A stretch of 8,365 nucleotides of DNA, from the NCBI GenBank assembly GCA_035391225.1, contig DAOPKN010000083.1:1-8365 (forward strand), written 5' to 3'. Of this stretch, positions 1-6,628 are shown piece after piece (position 1 is the stretch's first letter; each line of letters starts with the position of its first letter). The position numbers and the translations under genes are program-made. Source of the DNA: DAOPKN01 sp035391225 (GTDB lineage: Bacteria; Thermotogota; Thermotogae; MWEM01). Under the pieces are notes generated by a model. It was not told the DNA's origin, searched no databases, and worked only from the letters and a program-made list of their open reading frames with translations.

Positions 1-16
1 GGGTTTTTCAAACTGC

Positions 17-760
17 TTATGCCATACCGGTGGAGCGCTTTCCCGCCAGGGCTTCCAAGCGGGGTAGGGATTGTTTCACCCGGGCGAAGGAGAACGGTTT
101 GCCGTGCGCGGGGAACACGCGTTGCACCCCGGTGCGTTCCAGGATGCGGTAGCTTGTGAGCAACTCGGTGAAATCTTGTACAAGGAACGGGTACGGGTTG
201 GTGCCCACGAAGTTCAACGGCCAGTTCATGAACAGGTCGCCCGCCAAAAGATCGCGATTCTCCACCAAAAGGGAAACGCTTCCCCTCGTGTGCCCCGGCG
301 TGAAAAAGATGGAACCGGGAAATCCCAGGGGGTTCAAGTCCATCGTCGCTTCCCTGCCGGAAAGCACGATATCGTTTTCCCCCGGAACCACCGGAGCGAA
401 GCGTGGATTCAAGCTGATCAACCGCGAAAGAAAAGCCACCCTGCGGTTGAGGGTATGCCCAACGTGGTTCTTTCCTCCCCGTAATAGTGGCCATTCCTTG
501 TCGTGCGCGATGAGCACAAGGCCAGGAAACCGCTCGCGCATCCAGCCCACCAACCCCACGTGGTCGGAATGGTGATGGGTGAGAAGTACATGCGAAATGC
601 CCGGCCGCTTGGCATCCAACTTCTCATCCAGGAACTGCGCGAAACTTTTTTGTTCCCGGGATGAAGGCGTGTCAACCAGCAAGAAGCTTTTTTCCAACGG
701 TACCAGGAACACGTTCACCATCTTGCCGTGGAACGGGAAAAAACGTTGTTCTGGCATCAT
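17..760 (-). CDS. Metallo-beta-lactamase-fold hydrolase
   Basis: The 247-residue product is a soluble, probably cytoplasmic MBL-fold metal-dependent hydrolase with a complete set of metal ligands. HHHSDH at residues 62-67 is the HxHxDH motif, GHTRGS supplies His157, GDLF supplies Asp175 and PAHGKP supplies His219. This pattern fits the glyoxalase II-like/hydrolase branch and binds two metal ions. The substrate cannot be told from sequence; thioester or lactone hydrolysis is possible. The frame stays open upstream to 997, but that part reads as non-coding and crosses the neighbouring promoters. I start at the ATG at 760, the first of two consecutive ATGs behind an AAAGGGGG ribosome binding site. 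The second ATG at 757 has the better spacing (5 nt) and may be the true start. It is divergent from the WYL regulator gene, which suggests it could be that regulator's target (inference). Fold confidence is high, substrate unknown. Confidence 0.9.
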   Translation of the reverse strand: MMPEQRFFPFHGKMVNVFLVPLEKSFLLVDTPSSREQKSFAQFLDEKLDAKRPGISHVLLTHHHSDHVGLVGWMRERFPGLVLIAHDKEWPLLRGGKNHVGHTLNRRVAFLSRLISLNPRFAPVVPGENDIVLSGREATMDLNPLGFPGSIFFTPGHTRGSVSLLVENRDLLAGDLFMNWPLNFVGTNPYPFLVQDFTELLTSYRILERTGVQRVFPAHGKPFSFARVKQSLPRLEALAGKRSTGMA

Positions 761-784
761 ATCCCCCTTTCGTCTCGTCCTGGA

Positions 785-800
785 ACTGGGACTTCCCAGT
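785..800. promoter_or_regulatory. Perfect 7-2-7 inverted repeat in the hydrolase leader
   Basis: ACTGGGA and TCCCAGT are perfect inverted arms separated by CT. They lie between the predicted minus-strand start site near 822 and the hydrolase start codon. The position suits either an operator for a dimeric regulator, the adjacent WYL protein being the obvious candidate, or a small hairpin in the 5' leader. The assignment is inference; the symmetry is seen directly. Confidence 0.4.
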
Positions 801-828
801 GGGTTGTGCATTTTCCAAGCATGGAATG

Positions 829-837
829 AGTATAGCA
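829..837 (-). promoter_or_regulatory. Extended -10 promoter of the MBL hydrolase gene
   Basis: Read on the minus strand this is TGCTATACT: a TGn extension followed by TATACT, one base from the TATAAT consensus. I see no good -35 hexamer at 16-18 bp upstream, as expected for extended -10 promoters. Transcription would begin near 822, giving a leader of about 62 nt that contains the 785-800 dyad. Confidence 0.55.
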
Positions 838-901
838 TACAAATGGCGGCTGTTTTTTCCGGAGCCAAACCCCGGGGATGCACACAATCCCTTGCTCCTT
901 C

Positions 902-910
902 TGCTATAAT
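902..910 (+). promoter_or_regulatory. Extended -10 promoter of the WYL regulator gene
   Basis: TGCTATAAT is a perfect -10 hexamer with the TGn extension. No convincing -35 box is present at the usual distance (bases 882-888 read ACACAAT). Transcription would start near 917, leaving a leader of only about 19 nt that consists almost entirely of the ribosome binding site GGGAGGAG at 921-928. Confidence 0.65.
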
Positions 911-935
911 CGAAGAAAGGGGGAGGAGCCGGAGC

Positions 936-1853
936 ATGGGGCAGTTACACCGTGTGCAGTGGATTGACTTGCAGGTTCGCTTGAAGAAGTATCCCAACTG
1001 TTCGACGATCGCGGGCCATTTCGAGATTTCCCGGCGCCAGGCGGCACGGGATATCGAGTACCTGCGCTACTCGCTGGGGGCACCACTGGAATATGATTCT
1101 TCCCGCGGTGGGTACGTGTACCGCGATGAAAGCTTCGCCATCCCTTCGCTGTTCATCTCCGAGCAGCAAAAGCAACGCCTTTCCTACATGGCTTCGGTGT
1201 ACCGCTATGCCGCGAGTCCCGACATGCAACAGATGGGCAAGCTCTTCTCCCAGTTGGCGGGAAGCCAGGATAGGGGCTATACCAGCCTTCCCCGCTTCTA
1301 CCTGGTGAACCCTTCGGAGAGCCAGGTTTTCCAGGTGCTTGAGCGCGCCATTCACCTTTCGCGAAAGGTTCGCATGGAGTACGTGAATGCCCAGAAAAGC
1401 AGCGGGCATCGCGTGGTTCATCCCTACCGTGTCATGGAGTCCGATGCCAGGCGTTTCCTCATGGCTTTCTGTGAAAAACGTTCCGAGCCACGGTTGTTCC
1501 GGTTGGATCGCATCCAAAAGATCGAGATGCTCGAAGAACTCTTCCAGTGGCCTTCGCGCGAAGAACTGGAAACCTTTCGGGCCAAAACATTCTCGAAGGA
1601 TTTCCGAAAACCCTACGAGGCCCTTTTGCGCGTGGAGCCGGGCAAACTTCCTCCCATACCACGGGGCAACGCGGGGCCGGTCCTCGAGATGGTGGAACTG
1701 GGAAACGAAATGTACCAGTGCTTTTTTTTCCGCTCGGCGGAGTTGTTTTCGTGGATGATCCAGGTTCCCGGGCGGGTGCATATCGTTTCGCCCGGGTGGT
1801 TGAAGGAGAAGTGGAAAGCGGTTTTGCATAAAGCCCTGCGGCAAAAAGAGTAG
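936..1853 (+). CDS. WYL-domain transcriptional regulator with N-terminal HTH
   Basis: The 305-residue product is a cytoplasmic DNA-binding regulator of the DeoR-like HTH plus WYL type. Residues 1-60 form a winged helix-turn-helix (STIAGHFEISRRQAARDIEY reads as the HTH, followed by a GGYVY wing). Residues about 140-200 form the WYL domain, including HPYRVMESDARRFLMAFC and FRLDRIQKIEML. The WYL triplet itself reads Arg-Phe-Leu at 173-175. A C-terminal part of about 100 residues matches the WCX-type extension common in this family. WYL domains are known to sense ligands, in some cases nucleic acids or nucleotides; the ligand here is unknown. The start at 936 is set by GGGAGGAG seven bases upstream and the promoter at 902-910; the frame is open back to 579 but that part overlaps the divergent gene. 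It is divergent from the MBL hydrolase gene and 21 bp upstream of mscL, so it may regulate either or both. WYL proteins also act as activators or repressors in defence islands, but no defence genes are visible here. Confidence 0.88.
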   Translation: MGQLHRVQWIDLQVRLKKYPNCSTIAGHFEISRRQAARDIEYLRYSLGAPLEYDSSRGGYVYRDESFAIPSLFISEQQKQRLSYMASVYRYAASPDMQQMGKLFSQLAGSQDRGYTSLPRFYLVNPSESQVFQVLERAIHLSRKVRMEYVNAQKSSGHRVVHPYRVMESDARRFLMAFCEKRSEPRLFRLDRIQKIEMLEELFQWPSREELETFRAKTFSKDFRKPYEALLRVEPGKLPPIPRGNAGPVLEMVELGNEMYQCFFFRSAELFSWMIQVPGRVHIVSPGWLKEKWKAVLHKALRQKE

Positions 1854-1867
1854 GGCAAAAAGAGGTG
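1840..1867 (+). repeat. Imperfect 14-bp tandem duplication at the regulator-mscL junction
   Basis: GGCAAAAAGAGTAG (1840-1853) is followed directly by GGCAAAAAGAGGTG (1854-1867), with 12 of 14 bases identical and the first 11 identical. The first copy holds the last codons and the TAG stop of the WYL regulator. The second copy supplies the AGAGGTG ribosome binding site of mscL. It looks like a small local duplication that created or reinforced the mscL initiation region. Confidence 0.6.
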
Positions 1868-1874
1868 AAAGAGC

Positions 1875-2315
1875 ATGTGGAAGGAATTCAAGAAGTTCAT
1901 CTCCCGCGGTAACGTGGTGGATCTGGCCATCGGTATCATCATCGGTACCGCATTCACCGGTATCGTGCGTTCACTGGTGAACGACGTGATCATGCCACCC
2001 ATCGGGATGTTGCTGGGGCGCGTGGACTTCACCAACCTGTTCGTGGCGTTGGATGGCCAGAAGTACGAGTCGCTGGCAGCAGCCACGGAAGCGGGAGCCG
2101 CCACGCTGAACTACGGGGTGTTTATCAACACGGTGATCAACTTCCTGATCGTGGCGTTCGTGATCTTCCTGGTGGTGCGGCAGCTCAACAAGATGAAGGA
2201 AAAACCAGCTCCTCCCGCACCCGCCCCCACAACCAAGGAGTGCCCGTACTGCAAGAGCCAGATCCCGTTGCAGGCGACGCGTTGCCCCAACTGCACTTCC
2301 CAGCTGGGGAATTAG
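1875..2315 (+). CDS. mscL: Large-conductance mechanosensitive channel MscL with C-terminal zinc ribbon
   Basis: The 146-residue product is an inner-membrane homopentameric channel that opens under membrane tension and releases solutes during hypo-osmotic shock. The amphipathic N-terminus (MWKEFKKFISRGNVVDLAIG) and first membrane helix at about 14-45, containing the gate region and VNDVIMPPIG, are classic MscL. The second helix spans about 77-101 (FINTVINFLIVAFVIFLVV). After a Pro/Ala-rich linker (PAPPAPAP), where Escherichia coli MscL has its cytoplasmic helix bundle, this protein has CPYC (123-126) and CPNC (137-140), a four-cysteine zinc ribbon. This variant is seen in other bacterial MscL proteins. 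The start is supported by GAGGTG at 1862-1867, seven bases upstream. It lies 21 bp after the WYL gene and is probably co-transcribed with it. Its TAG overlaps the convergent polC stop codon. Confidence 0.95.
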   Translation: MWKEFKKFISRGNVVDLAIGIIIGTAFTGIVRSLVNDVIMPPIGMLLGRVDFTNLFVALDGQKYESLAAATEAGAATLNYGVFINTVINFLIVAFVIFLVVRQLNKMKEKPAPPAPAPTTKECPYCKSQIPLQATRCPNCTSQLGN

Positions 2316-5300
2316 AACAGCGAGAACTGCGACTGGTCGGAAAGGTCACCGAGGGCTCCCATTTCCTTGAGGGTTTCGATCAGCGTGCTGGAAAGCCCCG
2401 TACGCCGGTTGAGGTCTTCGATGGAAACGAAGGGGCTTTCTTGTCGTGCCGTGATGATGGATTGCGCCACGCGTAGCCCAAGGCCCGAAACACGGGTGAG
2501 CGGGATGCGGAGTTTGCCGCTTTCCACTTCGAAGCGGGTGGGGTGGGACAGCGTGATGTCCACGGGGAGGAAGCAAAATCCCCGCAGCAACATTTCCAGC
2601 GCGATCTCGTTCACCACGCGTTCGCCTTCTTGCTTTTGGCGGCTGCGCGTGGGGTCGGGGTTGAGGATGGCATGGCGGATCTTGTCTGGTCCAGACAGGA
2701 TGAGCGGGATGTTGAACTCCCCTCCCTTGATGGTGAAGTAGGTGGCGTAGAAAGCCAGCGGGTGGTGCAGCTTGAAGTAGGCCACCCGGAACGCCATGGA
2801 CACGTATGCCACCGCGTGCGCCTTGGGAAACAGGTACTTGATCTTCTTGCACGAGTCGATGAACCAGTCCGCCAGCCCGTGCTCTTTCATTTTCTGCTCT
2901 TCTTCCGGGGTCAACCCCTTTCCCTTTCGTACCCGTTCCATGATGTTGAAGGCTTCCACCGGTTCCATGCCCTTGTGAATCAGGTCGTTCATGATGTCAT
3001 CGCGGCACGCCACCACTTCCCGAAGTGGGGCTCGCTTGGAAACGATGATGTCACGGATGTTGCCCAGCCACACGTCGGTGCCGTGCGAAAGCCCGGAGAT
3101 GCGTACCAGGTCGGCGAAGCTGGAGGGGCGCGTTTCCTTGAGCATTCCCCGCACGAAGCCGGTGCCAAACTCCGGGATGCCCAGTGTGCCCGTTTCCACG
3201 TCGGGGATGGAACCAGGCTTGATGCCCAGAGCGCGGATGTCGTTGAACAGTTTCAACACCCCCGGGTCGTCCATGGGCACCCGGGTGGGATCCATCCCGG
3301 TGAGGTCTTGCAAGTGGCGCATGAAGGTGGGATCGTCATGGCCCAGCGCGTCGATCTTCACGAGGTCGTCGTGGATGGAGTGGTAGTCGAAGTGGGTGGT
3401 GCGCACGTCGGTCCTCGAGTCGTTTGCGGGATGCTGCACCGCGGTGAACTCGAACACGTCGTAGCCCCGGGGTACGATCATCAGGCCACCAGGGTGTTGC
3501 CCGGTGGTGCGCTTGACGCCCGCAATGGTGTCGGCGATGCGCTCCTTCTCGATGTCCGGGAAACTTTCGCCCGTGGCTTCCTCGAAACGCAACACGTAGC
3601 CGAAGGCGGTCTTGTCTGCCACCGTGGAGATGGTGCCCGCGCGGAAAACGTGGTCACTGCCGAACAGCTCCTCGAGGTACTTGTGCGCCTGCGATTGGTA
3701 CTCCCCGGAAAAGTTGAGGTCGATATCTGGCACCTTGTTGCCCTTGAAACCCATGAACGTTTCAAACGGGATGTCCTGTCCCAGCTTTTCCATGTCCCGG
3801 CCGCAGTCGGGGCAAACCTTGTCGGGAAGATCGTAACCGGAAGAGATCTTGTCGTCGTCCACGAAATCGCAGCGTTTGCACCCCGGGCACACGTAGTGCG
3901 GGGGCATGGGATTCACCTCGGTGATGTCGAGCATGGTCGCCACGAGCGACGAACCCACCGATCCCCGGGAGCCGACCATGTAGCCGTCCTCCCGTGATTT
4001 CTGCACGATCTTTTGCGCGATGAGGTAGAGCACCGCGTAACCGTTGCCCACGATAGCATCCAACTCGCGTTCCAGGCGTTCTTTCACGTGCTGGGGTGGG
4101 GTGGGTCCATATACCTTGTGCATGTTGTCGAAGCAGATCTTGCGGATTTCTTCGTCCGCACCGTCCAGAACGGGGGGGTGCAACTTGCGGCTGATGGGAG
4201 CGATCTCCTCAATGCGTTCCACCAGCTGCCGTGGTCCTTCCACTACCACTTGGCGTGCCTTTTCCGCGTCTCCCAGCAACTTTTCCGCGACCTCCAGCAG
4301 CTCTGCGGTGGTGCGCAGGTGCAGTTGCACACCGTCGTACAGGTGGGAGGAAAACTTCTGCCCCCTGCGGCGCAGCGCCGTTTCGCTGATCTTCATCACG
4401 GACCATTCGCGGTGTTGCCCGGGGTCGAGGTAGTGCACGTTGGCGGACATGATCACCGGCATACCGTTGCTGCGCGCGATGTCGAAAAGGGTACGCGCCA
4501 TGGTTTGCTGCACCTGGGGGTCCACCCTTTCCTCAACGGAAGTGAAGGCATCGGGGGGCATGAGCTCAATGAAATCGTAGAACTTCGCCATTTCCTGGAT
4601 TTCCCCAGGTTCCTGCCCCATGCGAAACGCGCTCGCCAGCTCGCTGTCCGATCCCCCAGAACCAATGAGCAAGCCGTCGCGGCAGGATTCCAGCAGCGAC
4701 TTGGGAACCAGCGGATGGCGCCCGAAGTATTCCAGGTGGCTCTGGGAAACGATGCGGTAGAGATTTTTGAGCCCCTGGCGGTTTTGCACGAAAAGCGTGA
4801 CGTTTTGCCCATGTAGCCGGCTGAGGTCGATCTCGCTCTTGAGGTGGTCCAGGTCTTGGAAGGTTTCGCAGCCCCGCTCGAACGCCAGCGCAAGAAGCTT
4901 GAGGAAGACCTTGGAAGTGATGGCAGCATCTTCGAACGCACGGTGGTGGTCGAAGGATTCCAGGCCTAACCGCTTGACCACTTTGTCCAACGTGTAGCTG
5001 CGCATCTGCAACAACGAGCGTGCCATGGAAAGGGTATCCAGGTACACGCGTTCCAGCTTGCGGTCCATCACGCTCTTGACGTGGTGCTGCAAGAAGCGGT
5101 AGTCGAAGTTGGCGTTGTGTGCCACCAACACGCACCCTTCCAGGAACGAGACGAACTCGGGCAGCACCTTGGAAATGGAGGGTTTGCCCTGCAGCATCTC
5201 GGGGGTAATCCCAGTGATTTTCGTGGTGATTTCGGGCAGTGGCCGGGAGGGTTGGATCAGTGCCTCGAACTTGTCGAGCACCTCTCCCTCGGGGTTGTCC

Positions 5301-6616
5301 CGGAAGGACACCTTCACCGCCCCAATTTCGATGATCTCGTCCTGGATGGGGCTCAGCCCGGTGGTTTCGAAGTCGAGCACCACGAACTCGCGCGAGCGCA
5401 ACGGGGCGTTTTCCAGCCCGGCCATTCCGGTTTCCGCCGCCAGGTCCAGGTTGTACACCAGAGGGGTGACGTCCACCAGGTAGCCTTCCATGCCGAACAC
5501 CGGTTTGATGCCGTGCTTGTTGCAGGCTTCGTAGAACTCGGGGAAGGCTTGTACCACGCCATGGTCGGTGATACCCAGTGCGTCGTGGCCCCAGCTCGCG
5601 ACGCGCTCCACCAGTTTGGAAACGGGTACGATGGAATCCATGGCGCTCATCTGGGTGTGCACGTGCAACTCCACGTGCTTGGGTTCAGGCGCGTCGTCCA
5701 TGCGGACCTGTCCTTCCACCAAGCGCAAACCATCGATGTACACCACACCTTCGTTGCTCTTGGCATCCCGCGTTGCTTGGCCATGCAAAAGCACGGTGGC
5801 ATCGTTGTGTAACAATCCCTTGAGCTGCTCCGCCACCTTGCGGAAGGCCAGGCAACGCACCGAGTTCTTTCCATCGTAGAGGCCGAACTTTAGCAGCGTG
5901 CTGTTTACAACTTCCAGGTGAAATAGAGTGCCTTTCAGTGTCACGGTTTGCCCGTTGAACGAAAGGTCAGACACGTTCACCGGCGCACCGCGCACCATTT
6001 TTCCCGCGGAGTTGCCGGTTGAGGGGCTGGTCTTGGGTTTCCGGGAAGCAGGAGGTTTTTCGGGTATTGGGGGAAGCGGTTCGGTGCGGCAGAGCTTTTC
6101 CACCTCCTGCTGGCTTTTTGGGTCGACGGCAAGTTCCAGCTCCACCGTTTCCCCGAGGGTCTCCTCGATCTTTTTTCGGATCAAGGGCAACTTTTCCTTC
6201 ATCCGCAACAACAAGAACTCGTTGGGTACAAATATTCGTGCATGTGTATCATCCAACGCTTGCACGAAAAGGCTGTTGGTGGCCAAGCCCAGGTTGCCGT
6301 TCAAGCGTTCCAAGATGCTGTGCCAGTGAACCGCGAGGCGCTGCGCCGGTGACAGCGAATGGTCTTCGAAGCAAATGCGAACGTTGGAAAGGAAGTAAGC
6401 TTCCAGGCCCTTTTCCAGCAGGGAAAGCGAATCCGCCATTTGCGAGATGGCCGACGGCTCCTCGTCGGCTTGGGGAGCGCGGATGGCGGTGACACGAAGG
6501 GCGGATGGAGTGAGTTCGATTTTTTGGATGATGGCGTCAATTTCGGGGCCTTCCAACCCCAAGCGTTCGAGCAAGGTACCCACAGATATGGCAATGTTGG
6601 GAAGGCAAATACGCAT
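2312..6616 (-). CDS. polC: DNA polymerase III alpha subunit, PolC type
   Basis: The 1434-residue product is the replicative polymerase with built-in 3'-5' proofreading, typical in length and layout for PolC. In order it has a poorly conserved N-terminal domain (1-170), a Pro/Lys/Ser-rich linker near 178-205, and an OB-fold (about 213-305). The PHP domain begins at HVELHVH (314-320) with ITDHG (349-353). It is interrupted by a DEDDh exonuclease with Asp415 and Glu417 in LDFETTG, HNANFD at 500-505 and HHRAFEDA at 557-564, and it resumes to about 730. A zinc finger lies at Cys910, Cys913, Cys935 and Cys938. The palm carries PDIDLNF (Asp964, Asp966) and probably Asp1089, and GQHPGG at 1039-1044 belongs to the active-site region. 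The C-terminus carries a helix-hairpin-helix region and ends in QFSLF, a sliding-clamp binding motif. The ATG directly abuts the ruvC stop, with GGAGG seven bases upstream. All catalytic residues looked for are present, with no frameshift seen. Confidence 0.98.
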   Translation of the reverse strand: MRICLPNIAISVGTLLERLGLEGPEIDAIIQKIELTPSALRVTAIRAPQADEEPSAISQMADSLSLLEKGLEAYFLSNVRICFEDHSLSPAQRLAVHWHSILERLNGNLGLATNSLFVQALDDTHARIFVPNEFLLLRMKEKLPLIRKKIEETLGETVELELAVDPKSQQEVEKLCRTEPLPPIPEKPPASRKPKTSPSTGNSAGKMVRGAPVNVSDLSFNGQTVTLKGTLFHLEVVNSTLLKFGLYDGKNSVRCLAFRKVAEQLKGLLHNDATVLLHGQATRDAKSNEGVVYIDGLRLVEGQVRMDDAPEPKHVELHVHTQMSAMDSIVPVSKLVERVASWGHDALGITDHGVVQAFPEFYEACNKHGIKPVFGMEGYLVDVTPLVYNLDLAAETGMAGLENAPLRSREFVVLDFETTGLSPIQDEIIEIGAVKVSFRDNPEGEVLDKFEALIQPSRPLPEITTKITGITPEMLQGKPSISKVLPEFVSFLEGCVLVAHNANFDYRFLQHHVKSVMDRKLERVYLDTLSMARSLLQMRSYTLDKVVKRLGLESFDHHRAFEDAAITSKVFLKLLALAFERGCETFQDLDHLKSEIDLSRLHGQNVTLFVQNRQGLKNLYRIVSQSHLEYFGRHPLVPKSLLESCRDGLLIGSGGSDSELASAFRMGQEPGEIQEMAKFYDFIELMPPDAFTSVEERVDPQVQQTMARTLFDIARSNGMPVIMSANVHYLDPGQHREWSVMKISETALRRRGQKFSSHLYDGVQLHLRTTAELLEVAEKLLGDAEKARQVVVEGPRQLVERIEEIAPISRKLHPPVLDGADEEIRKICFDNMHKVYGPTPPQHVKERLERELDAIVGNGYAVLYLIAQKIVQKSREDGYMVGSRGSVGSSLVATMLDITEVNPMPPHYVCPGCKRCDFVDDDKISSGYDLPDKVCPDCGRDMEKLGQDIPFETFMGFKGNKVPDIDLNFSGEYQSQAHKYLEELFGSDHVFRAGTISTVADKTAFGYVLRFEEATGESFPDIEKERIADTIAGVKRTTGQHPGGLMIVPRGYDVFEFTAVQHPANDSRTDVRTTHFDYHSIHDDLVKIDALGHDDPTFMRHLQDLTGMDPTRVPMDDPGVLKLFNDIRALGIKPGSIPDVETGTLGIPEFGTGFVRGMLKETRPSSFADLVRISGLSHGTDVWLGNIRDIIVSKRAPLREVVACRDDIMNDLIHKGMEPVEAFNIMERVRKGKGLTPEEEQKMKEHGLADWFIDSCKKIKYLFPKAHAVAYVSMAFRVAYFKLHHPLAFYATYFTIKGGEFNIPLILSGPDKIRHAILNPDPTRSRQKQEGERVVNEIALEMLLRGFCFLPVDITLSHPTRFEVESGKLRIPLTRVSGLGLRVAQSIITARQESPFVSIEDLNRRTGLSSTLIETLKEMGALGDLSDQSQFSLF

Positions 6617-6628
6617 TCAAGATCCTCC
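6617..6628 (-). promoter_or_regulatory. polC ribosome binding site embedded in the end of ruvC
   Basis: On the minus strand, GGGAGGATCTTGA runs into the polC ATG. GGAGG (6624-6628) is seven bases before the start codon and also encodes the C-terminal Gly-Gly-Ser of RuvC, while the ruvC TGA (6617-6619) immediately precedes the polC ATG. This arrangement favours translational coupling through terminating ribosomes. Confidence 0.8.

Noticed and set aside
1..16. Possible neighbouring gene or terminator after the hydrolase
   Set aside because: Sixteen bases are too few to judge and show no hairpin or T run on the relevant strand.
870..877. CCCCGGGG palindrome between the divergent promoters as an operator
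   Set aside because: Eight bases of pure G/C symmetry are easily found by chance in GC-rich DNA; nothing else supports it.
579..935. Upstream extension of the WYL regulator frame to 579
   Set aside because: It overlaps the hydrolase coding region and its conserved motif region, and the promoter and ribosome binding site fit a start at 936.
761..997. Upstream extension of the hydrolase frame to 997
   Set aside because: It would cross both divergent promoters and reads as low-quality Cys/Arg-rich sequence; a clear ribosome binding site precedes 757-760.
945..1844. A 299-codon minus-strand open frame opposite the WYL regulator
   Set aside because: No motif and no ribosome binding site stand out; it mirrors the codon pattern of the real gene on the other strand.
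2249..2273. CTGCAA/TTGCAG inverted repeat inside mscL, considered as a terminator for polC
   Set aside because: It is short, inside coding sequence, weakly paired, and has no adjacent T run.
2299..2308. Palindrome CCCAGCTGGG just before the mscL stop, considered as a bidirectional terminator
   Set aside because: Only a 3-bp stem would remain after a minimal loop and no T run follows on either strand.
2543..3997. A 484-codon plus-strand open frame opposite polC, with further long ones at 4013-4816 and 5081-5812
   Set aside because: They are rich in His, Val and Gly without recognisable motifs, overlap an unmistakable polymerase gene, and are the expected antisense by-product of GC-rich codon use.
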